From NCBI RefSeq assembly GCF_004359215.1, contig NW_027152062.1:121284-185283 (forward strand): a stretch of DNA of 64,000 bases, written 5' to 3'. The DNA is from Bremia lactucae. Lineage: Eukaryota > Oomycota > Peronosporomycetes > Peronosporales > Peronosporaceae. A program made the position numbers and the translations under genes. The notes beneath the pieces were generated by a model. That model worked only from the letters and a program-made list of their open reading frames with translations. It had not been told where the DNA came from and did not search any database. Each line of letters begins with the position of its first letter. Within the stretch, counting starts at the first letter, position 1. This document shows, one piece after another, positions 9,397-19,374 of this stretch.

Positions 9397-10045
9397 GTCA
9401 AATTGAACGTGTCAATTACGTTATTGAAGACGTTTTACGCAGTGTGTGCATCAGACACCAAAGCGCTGGAGCTCACTGCTCCCAGTGGTGAAAATTGCGT
9501 TAAATGACGCTGTCCACGCCTCTACAGGCTACACTCTGTTCTATGTCAACGTTCTCACCCATCCACGCGTTCCGTTAACGATACCACTGCGTGGCTCAGG
9601 GCTTGGTGGGGAAGAATTAGCCGATAGGCTTGTTACCGTTCGGAAACAAGTAAGCGAGTTTCTCGCGACGCGATTAAGTGTCTTTAGGCATGTAAGGGAA
9701 GCGATGGCTGATAGCCAAGACAAACGAAAAGAACAAGCAGATGCCAAAGGCAGAAGCTGTATTAATTATTATGCGGTCGGAGACCGAGTTTTGTTAAAAC
9801 GCTAAAAATCTACTTACTTACTTGGTTTCCGCGGTCTTCAAGGCGAAATTGCGCCCGTGCTTTATTGGACCATTTACGGCCGGCCAAGAAAAAGCCTAGC
9901 TTACACACTAAACCTTCCAAGCAAGCCGTGTACACACCCAGTCTTCTACTTTGGCTTGCTTAAGCCATATGGGGACCCTTTCCATGTGGACTTAAAGGCG
10001 CTTGCGCCGAGACAGGCGGTTGTGCCGCAGATTGCTGCATCCTAA
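9397..10045 (+). pseudogene. Lineage B integrase C-terminal part (copy B2)
   Basis: Reads QTPKRWSSLLPVVKIALNDA and ASTGYTLFYVN, then the GPY/F-type module (GDRVLLKR; the GPFTF region is frameshifted) and HPVFYFGLLKPYGDPFHVDL. These parts match B1 28570-29220. The integrase catalytic residues are lost in the deletion. Confidence 0.65.
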
Positions 10046-10079
10046 CCAGGATGTCCAGCTGGCCCTCGAAACGAGGCTG

Positions 10080-11292
10080 CTGACGTTCCAGTATCAAATA
10101 CTGTTCTGAATCGCCTCAAAAGATCCCTCAACCCGAGCAAGGCTCTCACGAAGAAGTTGCACCTCGTGCTTTAGAGCATCAAATGCTTTCGTCGAGATTT
10201 CGGCCCCCTCCCGCGCTGCTTGATGCGCGATGGAACCTTCAGTTTCACGTGGAGAAACTTTTTAAGCGACGTCGTCATAAGAGCCAATACAGTATCTGGT
10301 GAAGTGGCTAGGGTACCCCTCTTCGAAAAACTCTTAGGAGTTTGAGGTACCTCTTCGGCAAGACTGCCCGTACGCCGTTGACGTTTTAAGCGCCAAGCTC
10401 AGGGTCAACTCGCGTTAAATGACGCTTTCCACCACTGGAAGTGGGATTAGGTGGATCGATAGTCTCAGTGTAGCTTCGATCCATAATTGTACGGTCAACC
10501 GAAGCACTGAAATATCGGCTATTCCTTTATTCGTTTTGTGGCATAAATGCCGAACATAACTGGCCTTTGGCCTTAAGCTTCCGTTCCAAACGAAGATCAG
10601 GCACATCCACATACTTTCTGATATTCCAAATAATGCGGAGGCGGCGGGCCCGGTGGACCCAGTTCTCAAATGAGACCTCGTTTTCACTTTTTGTTTCGTT
10701 TGGAAACATAACAATCGGAATTTTCCTCATTGAGGTCACCGAAGATCCACGGGATTGCTCACGTAAACGCTTCAGATACTGACCTCGCGTCATTACCTTG
10801 GCGTAAGGTATCGCTCATGAAGATCGTCGCGAGCAGCGATCTCCTCCGGCGTCCTCGCCGAGTCACCGGAGGTCCAGATGGCCAAGCTGTGACCTGCGAT
10901 CTCTTTGAGACGCTCATCCGCACTAAGTGGAGTGAATCTATATTCACTATGAGCTTTAGCTTTCGCTATCTCGGCAGCTCGATGACGAGCTTGTTCCACT
11001 ATGAGAATTGCCCGCTCTTGCTCTTCATCTAGCGAATTCGTAATGATGTTGGACTCAGGGTCCTGTGTCCTGCTCAATGCAGTTAAAACATCAGCGACAT
11101 CACGTTCTGGGAACGGATTCGGGGCCCGCCGACGTTCATCCGGAGGAGAAGGCGTGTAAAACGATGCTCTTGTTCCTCATCATCTGATGGACTGTGACTT
11201 TTAAAGTCCACCATATCCTCATCGTTAAGGAAGCTGCTAAGAGTCTTTGACCCGTGCTTAATTATCATGGAACAAAGAAATGCAAAACACAA
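10080..11292 (-). pseudogene. Lineage B antisense ORF (copy B2), frameshifted
   Basis: Minus-strand frames at 11292-11083, 11077-10793, 10793-10527 and below 10400 together make an ORF opposite to pol and next to the 3' LTR. It has an acidic stretch (SPSDDEEQEH), a helical Glu/Ala/Arg-rich part (DEEQERAILIVEQARHRAAE), MTRGQYLKRLREQSRG and NEVSFENWVHRARRLRIIWN. The last two are well conserved in B1 (29983-29792). Function unknown. Position and opposite strand mirror the lineage A and C accessory ORFs. Confidence 0.5.
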
Positions 11293-11378
11293 CCAAACGG
11301 TTAGCTATATATGTTTCAACGTCAAAGAGGAAATGAAGGGAATGTTGCCACTCGGTGTAAACAGTCTGATGGAAGGTT

Positions 11379-11868
11379 ATAATGGGGCACACATTATCGT
11401 TGTTGTGGTACATTTACGTTATGGGTAATATAACCTTACATCCAATTCTAAAATTGTTAATTACTCAAATCCCATTTATTATGGGTAACAAACGTTGTCG
11501 CCGCCAGATATAAATTTGGCGGCCGAAATCTATTTTTCATTTAGCTAGGGTAAGGTTTTAAACTTAATATAATTAAATAAAGTGCAATTTCCCATTTGAT
11601 CTTAAAGCGTCAAGTGCATTCCTAAGGCTTACGCATTGATCTGTAAGAGATAGAAGCCTTTCTAAGGTATATACTCTTGGGCACTAGTTGCAACAATGAT
11701 TAAAGCTTAATGAACCCTAGTTCAAGGTAGCCCTTGAACTAGGATTCATTAAGCTTTAATAAGTTGTACGACTCCTTGAGTTGTTAAACCCATTATTTCT
11801 ATAGAACTAAGAGACTCTCTGAGTCTAAATTCTTCCTCTGACTTTAGGAGTGAGGTAGCTCCGCTACA
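11379..11868 (+). mobile_element. Lineage B 3' LTR (copy B2)
   Basis: Near-full LTR from TATAATGGGGCACACA (normally TGTAATGG) to GTAGCTCCGCTACA. Its first dinucleotide is altered. Confidence 0.8.
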
Positions 11869-12173
11869 TCAGTTGTCCACATGGTGCCGTAGGTAGTGCG
11901 TACCACGCATCCAATCTTTGTTACGATTTGTTCCGTGGCTTCCATGGAGCTTGGCGTGCCAACCACTTGCACTAGACTATACATGTACAAGTCACCCATG
12001 AGCGGCTCAATATTGCTTGCTTGGCAAAGTCGTGCGTTGGCAACATTAAGTCGGCAGCAGCCCATTACCTCTTGGAAGTTAGGCGCGGCTGGCGATATGA
12101 TTTCGGATGCGGGTGCGGTGGCACTATCTTCTGCTGTACCTCCTTCAAGAGCATACGCATGATCATGCAGCAT
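11869..12173 (-). pseudogene. Unknown coding fragment cut by LTR
   Basis: A minus-strand frame opens at the ATG at 12173 and runs about 100 codons until it enters the LTR-B at 11868. It contains FQEVMGCCRLNVANARLCQA and MGDLYMYSLVQVVGTPSSME. This does not look like element protein, and I recognise no family. It may be the N-terminal end of a host gene cut by the B2 insertion, or chance. Confidence 0.3.
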
Positions 12174-12308
12174 TTTCGCGTGTTATTTGCTATTTCTGCA
12201 CACGCTGACGCGCACAGCGGCGTCCCAGTCGATATAAACTACCGAGTTTCCAGCGTCTGTGACATCAAGTCTTTAAGATGGCATGTTTAATGGAATAGAG
12301 GCCATATC

Positions 12309-12656
12309 TGTAACGGGACACTACTGACTTGTACTGCTTTAGTACTTGTCCACTTCGCACTGCCTCAGTGCGAGTGGTGCCTCACGTCACTTCACGTACA
12401 CTAGTACGTGCAGAGGATGACTCTCTTTTAAACAATTGCTTTAAAAGAGAGTTAAAAGAAAACTGTATTAATATAATTAAGCTCTTTTCTTTCTAACTAC
12501 GAATCTTGGTCAGCTATCCATGCCGAGGACTTCTACTGAATACTAACTTAATTATAAACTAATACAAAACTTGTAATAAAGTCTTATCTGTCTTTCTCTT
12601 TGCGCGCGTCCAGCACAGATTGAACCGCGGAGAAAGTAGATATAATGGTCTATTGA
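12309..12656 (-). mobile_element. Lineage A 3' LTR, truncated (copy A1)
   Basis: Begins TGTAACGGGACACTACTGAC and follows the LTR consensus to ATAATGGTCTAT, where it switches to coiled-coil ORF sequence. The final 100 bp and the polypurine tract are missing. Confidence 0.75.
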
Positions 12657-12842
12657 TCACGGGCGCGGTAATTGTCGCTCGTTAGAGCAGACGGTGCAGA
12701 CTCACCATATCGAGCGGTTGGTAGACCGTTCGAAGAGTGTGTACTCCATATTGGAGTACGAACGGAAATATCACGCTCTTCGTGATAAGCTGTCTTCCGC
12801 TCATCGCGATTTCGAGGCTCTTTGGACCCGACCAACGTAAAA
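12657..12842 (+). pseudogene. Lineage A antisense ORF, coiled-coil fragment (copy A1)
   Basis: Matches 30466-30640: coding for QTHHIERL-, SILEYERKYHALRD- and SAHRDFEAL-like heptads on the plus strand. Only about 60 codons are left. Confidence 0.55.
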
Positions 12843-15800
12843 CGTAGGATGCGTTCGCATCCTACATGGCAATTCTATTGTGTACGCATTGCCTCTGCGA
12901 TGTAGTACATGGAAAGGCCCAATGAACTTGGGTAGTGGTTTACTGCTACCCACATTAGTGACTACACGCTTAGGTAAGTTTACCGTAGAGAGTAGTACTA
13001 GGTCATTAATTTTAAATGAAAGAACGTTTGCTCTTCCACGTTTGTCTGCGTCCCGTTTCTGACGGTCCACTGCGTCAGCAATGGAATCTTGTACGAAACG
13101 GATTACTGATTCTCGAGTCGCAGAGATTCCTCTGCTAACATATTTGTTTTGTCTTCTTCGGTGCGCTTTTTGCGCACTGCCATGAGAGTATTCTCATCTT
13201 CGATGTCGAAGCAATCGACATCGACATCATTCGCGTCGTTGGTAACTTCGACGCGTGATGAGCATGAGCCAGAAATGGTTTTGCTCGTGCGAGTCCACCC
13301 TCCCTTAAACTAAAAGATTCCTCCAATTGGGTGGGTATGCGTTGTAGACGCATGCACCGAATTGATGATGGCGAATTTGACCATCGGTAAAAACTCGCTC
13401 CAATTCGAATACGATTGGACGTAACCTCGAAGTATCTCTTTGAGGACGCGATTAACGCGTTCTGTCTGACCATCTGTCTCTGGATGATCAGAAGTTGACA
13501 TGGTCAGCCGCGTTCCGAGAGATCAGAACACGGATTACCAAAACTTCGCCGAAAACCGTGGATCTCTATCCGAGATCAGTTCACCGGGTAAACCGTGGAG
13601 TTTGAATACCGTCTCGGTAAAGACACGGGCACAACCCGGAGCCGTGATCGACTCTGGTATGGCAACAAGATGTACTATCTTGCTGAATCTGTCTACCAAA
13701 ACAAGGATTTCATTGTTTCTGTGATCTTCTTCAGGAATCCGAAAACGAATTCCATAGATACGGACTGCCAACATTCTGCCGGAAGTGGGAGAGGTTGGTG
13801 AGGTGCACGAAATGAAGGGCTAGGGGTTCACCCGTTGACATACCTCGCAAGTACGAATGTACTTAGGCATGAACTGATACTGGCGGGGCCAGTAAAAGTC
13901 GCGACTTACAATGGGATAAGTTTATCATTTATCACGTCCACGATGCCCACTTGTTGGTGCATCGTGACACTCATACATGATGCGCAAGCGCAAATCGGTG
14001 TGAGTTGGCGCCGGCAACGGCTGTGTAATACAATAAGCCGTTGCGTGTTGTGTAACGATCGGGTGACGATCGATATGAAGCCGGTAAATTTTTAAAAGAT
14101 TTATCGGATTGATTCATCAGATGATCCATTAAACGCAGAAGGTCCTTATCTTCTGCGTAGGCTTTCTTCATGTCATCAAACAAAGTTGATGACGGAACAC
14201 TCGTAGTGAGTGTTGCAACAGTCGGATTATTTTCACTGTTGGAGTGCACTGCTGACTCGAAATCGGGTAGGCGTGATAACGCATCAACGACGACATCAAG
14301 TCGTCCTGGTTTATATTCCACGGAGAAATTATACTCCGCGAAGAAGGATAGTCACCTCGCCATTCTTTGCGAGGGTGTGGGCTGTTAACGGCCGTGCGTT
14401 GTGACGCATCGTCCGTATATACGATGAACAGTCTATCTCCGAGGAGGTAGACCCTAAACCTTAGCCAGTGCATATTTCATGGCAAGGAGTTCTTGTCTAT
14501 ACTGGATAATTGCGTTCAGCTGGTTGCAGCTGACGCGATTGGTAACAGACGACGCGCTCCGCGCCGTCTGTATCGTAATGCATTAACGCACAGCCGATTA
14601 CAAAATCGCTGGCGTCACAGACCACATGGAATGGTCTGTCTTGATCTGCAATAGCCAAGATTGGCGATTATCCAGCTTTGCTTGATTCCCTCAAAGAAAA
14701 TCTGACAATCAGCGTTCCATAATCATTTATCATTTTTTTTCAAGAGAAGAGAGAGATGAAATGTCATCTCGACATAATTGCGTGAGTACTTGTGGAAGTA
14801 TGCCGCTAGCCCAAGGATATTTTTAAGTCCCTTTACATCGACTGGAACTGGCCAATTGGTAATTGCCTTGATCTTTTCGGGATCAGGGCGCACGCCGTGT
14901 TTCCCGACGATACACCCAAGAAGTGGCATTTCGCTTGCAGCGAATAAGATTTGTGTATTACTTATGCTTTCGCATAAGTTTAAGAACCTGACGTACGTTC
15001 GCACCGGTCTCAACAGATCCGTTACGCATCTGTTGAATGTTGCAGGGGCATTACTAAGTCCCTGTGGCATTACTAGCGATTCCCAGAGCATCCCATTGGG
15101 AGTACTCACTACTGTGTACGGGATGTCCCGCTCACGCATAAGAATCTAATAAAATCCATCCATCAGATCGATCGACGAAAAGATGGTACTCTTAGACATA
15201 CCATTTATGATTACGTCTTTTCTAGGTATCGACATTTGAGCCGGTACCGTTGCCGCATTCAGTTTATTGAATGCGTGCTCTATCCACAACCCGCCTGTGG
15301 CCTTTCGCACAGTGAAAGTCGGAGAGCTATGTGGGGGAGGGGTTGACCCCCTTACACGGTCCGCTTTTAATCGATCGATAAACAAATTTCGATCGCAAGT
15401 ACTTATTCACGAGGCAGTGGCCACTGCTTCATGACATAGTACTTCGAGCCCGGTTTAAGCTCGATCTCGTGTCGAGTGCCTATATCCTTAGGCCACTCGC
15501 ATAGAACTGCTTCAGGGAATACATCCCTAAATTCATATATAGCCTTGTATAAAAGATTTTTCGGAAGACTCCCCGGATTGAGTATTATATCGCTTAATCC
15601 GAGTCTTCACATCGAGGACACTTTCGTCCATCGATGAGCTGCTGAGAATCCGTTCGTTATCTGCAAAAATACCACTTACCGAAAATTAGTCACGTATTCG
15701 TCCTCTGCGACGAGTACGCAAATCTGCTTAATTTAATCACTACGCAGATCTCTTAAGAACCGTATTAGGTTCTAGGGTTGGTAATTGAGTTATCGCCGAA

Positions 15801-16822
15801 GTTAACTTCGGAGGCGCATACAGATCAAGAGTATAAGCGCCAACTCTTGATCCGTAATTAACCAAGACATTCAATGTCTCGGTTTCTTCCTGGGCTTTAT
15901 CTGCAGGCTGCCGAGGGATCAATCCCTCGGGATGCTGAAGTCCAGTCACTTTAGCATTAACCATTTAAGGAGATTTCTCCTCGAGTACGTGGGGACTTAT
16001 TCCCTTAACGTCTTCCGACTGTGGTTGCGCTATCACAGTCGGGTCCTCTAGGTCGACTCTCTACTCGACCTAGGATCATCTTGTTGTCCATTTTGGACAA
16101 TCGGTATCTTCCTTAAATTTCGCCGGCTAGGCGTACATTCATGTCTCAATCCACTCGACTTATTTGAGTTGTGGACCTTCGGCGCTGCCTGTGCATTCGC
16201 ACAGCCGCCGGCAGCTGAGTCCCTGGAACTGGCCAGTCGGTGATTGCCTTGATCTTTTCAGGATCAGGGCGCACGCCATGTTTACCGACGATGCACCCAA
16301 GAAGTGGTATTTCGCTTGCAGCGAACATACACTTCTTGGGTGCATGACAGGGTGATTAGTAATCACACTGTGATCTTGTGCAGTCGTACTAACGACCGTA
16401 CCACAAGTGAAGCCATCGCACTCACTCGTAGTATATCCACACGCTTGTGGACGCAACAAGACGTTCATCAGATGGCTATCTGATGAACAAGTGGCAGGCG
16501 TCTTTACGGATCGATGCTGCCAGCTGATTCTTGGCTCATATTTTCTGAGCCAAGGTAAACCTAGGATGACATCAAATTTGTCATCCAAATCCAGTACGAT
16601 GTGATTATCATCGTACTGTAAATCTTTATACGTGTAGTGACATTTCACTACGCGTTTCATTACTTTTATCAATGCGCCTGTCGCTAGACGCACCGTCATC
16701 CTCGTTAGAGGGATGTCGCGCTCAACATATTTGAGCCCACGACCCTCTAGCGACTGGCGACGAATGAAGTTATTCGACGCTCCACAGTCCAATAGGGCTC
16801 CAAGTGACATATCATTTGTCAC
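12801..16822 (-). pseudogene. Lineage A pol (protease-RT-RNase H-integrase), copy A1, broken
   Basis: Right to left. Protease near 16790 keeps the active-site motif DCGASNNF; a FDVILGLPWLRKY flap-like segment follows. RT spans about 15385-14723 (FNKLNAATVPAQ, MPQGLSNAPATFNR), but the YFDD-type catalytic box that should follow the ATFNR block is deleted near 14978-15000. RNase H near 14650-14470 has VVCDASDFVIGCAL. Integrase near 13774-13310 has VDRFSK, ISDRDPRF and [11 protein letters not shown]. The GPY/F-like end is at 13070-12801 (FIGPFHVLHRRG). A 130-bp RT piece is inserted between protease and RT at about 16219-16348. Confidence 0.8.
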
Positions 16823-16849
16823 TTTTGACTTTTAAGGTGATGAGGGATA

Positions 16850-18056
16850 CCTCATCGCCAGGTGCAGAGACACATAATGATTATGTGTCTGGAGCAACTT
16901 TAGTCAAGAGATTTGCAAATTCTCTTGATGTTGCTGGATCAGTAGGGCGTTGCGCCCCTATTGAGCCCGACCGTTTTTTTAAGGTCCGCCTCGCTGCTGT
17001 GATTTCGCAACAACGTCGGACCCGTGACCGTTGCCCTTTTTGCATTAGGTCCATATTTATGGTCAGTACCTCTCGGTACTGGGCGTGAAGCACTACGATT
17101 ATTAGCATAGTGTCCTAACTTTTGACAGCGATTGCATTTTTCTGCAATCGCTTGTTGTTTGAAAAGCGAGGTCTCTCGCTTTCGATGTAAGAGAGGTCCA
17201 TGTGCTCTGGACTTCCTAAATCGTGTCGTCATGGAGGACGATACGATGACGAACTAGCTTAAGCCTGTCTCAAGCTTAAAATCCTTCTATTCCGCAACGG
17301 ATGTTGCTTCTTGAAGCGTATCCAGTCCCAAGCGGAACAGGTGGGTCTTTACGGGACCATCCGTAAGACCTTGCATGAACACCGTAATCAACGTGTGTTC
17401 TTGGACTATGTTATTTGTTATACAACTCGCTAAGAGTCGTATGTGCTGAAAATATGCGTGAACATCACGCTTGCCTTGCTTAAGTTTCAGAAGCTCTGAA
17501 CGAGCTCTGAACTCAGCCCTTGGCGGTTCAAACGTCTGTTTGAGCCGGGCTTTAAAAGCCTATAGCGACCCAAAGACGTATGGGTCGCGCAACGTAAGGC
17601 TCAATGCCCAAGTTTTGGAGCGACCTGCCTAATCTGATTGAGCGAATGCGACTTGCATTTGCTCGTCGACGATGTGACGTGCCCTTAATGCATCGTCCAA
17701 CTCGACAAACCATCTCAAGAGAGAGTCTTCTTCGACTCCCCTATACTTAGAGATGTCAATCTTTCAGGTTTCCGGACGACGCGTGTGCGTCATCCCAGGT
17801 ACAGGGTTCTGTACTTGTTGTAACCTCAACAATTCTGCCTGTTGAGAGCCTTGCGGATTAAGCAAGGCTACCTTCTCCTTCGCCTCGTCATGTTCATGTG
17901 TATGAACTTGGCGATGATAAATAGAGGGCATCTTTGTCAAAATCGGACAGCATGGCCAAGATGGCATCGTTCCCTACGGTCGAACTCATTCGTTTGACCG
18001 CACTCCTTTCTATGTCACTTAGAAAGGAGTAGCTATCACGCGAAACGGACGAACTA
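16850..18056 (-). pseudogene. Lineage A gag, copy A1, broken
   Basis: Frames at 18148-17764 and 17232-16939 give the Gag N-terminus and a zinc knuckle, CNRCQKLGHYANN, in which the last cysteine is lost; copy A2 has the intact CX2CX4HX4C. Many frameshifts. Confidence 0.6.
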
Positions 18057-18071
18057 CAAAGTGCTACCAGG
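18057..18071 (-). promoter_or_regulatory. Primer-binding site (copy A1)
   Basis: On the minus strand the 5' LTR end TTACA is followed by CC and TGGTAGCACTTTG. A TGG start just inside the 5' LTR is the usual form of a tRNA primer site. Confidence 0.55.
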
Positions 18072-18509
18072 TGTAACGGAGCACTACTGACTTGTACTGT
18101 TTCAATAAAAGTCCACTTCGCACTGCCTCGGTGCGAGTGGTGCCTCACGTCAGTTCACGCACCTAGTACGTGCAAAGGAAGACTCTCTTTATAGCACTTG
18201 CTTAAAAGAGGTTGATAAAACCGTATTTAATATAATTAAGTTCTTCTGCTTCTGTCTATTAAGTACTAAATTAATTTTAAACTAATACAAAACATGTAAT
18301 GAAGTCTTATCTGTCTTTTTCTTTTGCGTGCGTCCAGCGCTGACTGGACCGCGGAGAAAGTAGATATAATGGTGTATATCTACCAATAGATAAGCTTTTA
18401 GGAAATTACCACGTAAAGATATATTCTCCAAATATTCTCTACCTTTTAGATAATATACAATTAACAACCTTAAAGTGTTAATTTTCTTGTAACGATACAC
18501 CCCGTTACA
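18072..18509 (-). mobile_element. Lineage A 5' LTR (copy A1)
   Basis: 438-bp LTR from TGTAACGGAG to CCCCGTTACA. It flanks the primer site on its left, which fixes the element on the minus strand. Confidence 0.85.
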
Positions 18510-18948
18510 CGTGTAGATCGGTTGATTCAAACTAAAATCAACCAATTAAAAGAATCACTGTCTTATCGCGTCAATATTACCAAAATTGGTAATATTGGAA
18601 CTGTTAAGTCGAATTTGATAAAAGACCAAAAAATCTATTGATTTTCTCTTAAAGGAAATCGTATTTATTATTCCTCTTACCGAAAATAATATTTATGAAA
18701 CGGAAACACCATTACAATGTACTTACAGGGCTTTTTAAATATGACCTGAATGCCTTTAAGAAATTACCCCGTATTCACCTAACATATGCTCCAGCGCAAT
18801 TAACAAATTGACGAAATTGACAACCAGAAATAATTCGGAGTGTACTACTTCAATAGCTTTTAAATGTCAAGTAAAATTTGACGCTTACAGATTTAATTAA
18901 TACATCAACATTAAATTACGTAGCATCATTGTTGTTTGTATTATCCTT
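18510..18948. other. Intergenic with one inverted repeat
   Basis: AT-rich sequence between the A1 element and the effector candidate's stop codon. It holds the inverted repeat CAATATTACCAA..TTGGTAATATTG at 18572-18597 and nothing else I can support. Confidence 0.4.
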
Positions 18949-19374
18949 TTAGTTGTCATCTGTATTGAGCTTTTCCATGCCATTTTCAAGATCTATTCTC
19001 TTTCTTGCATCGGCTCTTTTTCTTCTTTTTGCTGCCATTGTTTTTTCAACTGGGTCTATCTCTCTTTTTACAGTCTCTGATTTGCTTGTAGCTCCTTTTG
19101 CGGTTGAAGCTGTATCAGTAATCTCTTTCGCGGCTTCTTGGAACAACTTCTCGTCTTCTTTGGAGAATTTGAATAGTTTGGAGCTGGAAAACATTCTCTC
19201 CTCAGATTTCGCAGATTTGCGCAGTTCTCCAGCTTTCAGGTATCTAGCAACTGGCGCGACTGGGATTGTGTCACGCATTTCCTGCTCTATATTAGCGGCT
19301 ACGAGGAAAGCACTCGAATCTCCGAGGGAAATCGCAGACACAAAAATACTGCTAATCAGGAGCATACGCACCAT
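18949..19374 (-). CDS. Candidate secreted RxLR-like effector (RYLK...EER)
   Basis: A 141-residue, cysteine-free protein. I chose the ATG at 19374 because it starts a signal peptide (MVRMLLISSIFVSAISL, cleavage probably near residue 20-27). The leader continues to RYLK (44-47) and EER (58-60), the spacing and order of the RxLR-dEER host-targeting region, but with K in place of the last R. Such variants are known in downy mildews. The C-terminal part is Lys/Glu-rich, probably helical, and has a basic KRRKRADARKR stretch (116-126) that could be a nuclear localisation signal. No WY-fold motif is obvious. The gene stands alone between transposon blocks, as effectors often do in Peronosporales. It could instead be an ordinary small secreted protein. 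Confidence 0.6.
   Translation of the reverse strand: MVRMLLISSIFVSAISLGDSSAFLVAANIEQEMRDTIPVAPVARYLKAGELRKSAKSEERMFSSSKLFKFSKEDEKLFQEAAKEITDTASTAKGATSKSETVKREIDPVEKTMAAKRRKRADARKRIDLENGMEKLNTDDN

Larger units (their letters stand above)
8646..11868 (+). mobile_element. Lineage B Gypsy copy B2, internally deleted
   Basis: A partial 5' LTR (8646-8824), a gag remnant, an abrupt joint near 9390-9397 to the end of integrase, an opposite-strand ORF and a 3' LTR (11379-11868). Compared with copy B1, about 4.1 kb from the middle of gag to the middle of integrase is missing; the joint falls at a short shared CATCCA-like sequence. Not able to move by itself. Confidence 0.75.
12309..18509 (-). mobile_element. 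Lineage A Gypsy copy A1
   Basis: Minus-strand element with its 5' LTR at 18072-18509 and a truncated 3' LTR at 12309-12656. The order from right to left is gag, protease, RT, RNase H, integrase, then a short piece of the opposite-strand ORF. The 3' LTR is joined directly to the coiled-coil part of that ORF, so about 2 kb was lost there. All frames are broken. Confidence 0.85.

Noticed and set aside
14778..15149. Plus-strand frame of 123 codons in elements A1 and A2
   Set aside because: Complement of RT; its presence in both copies only reflects the identical block.
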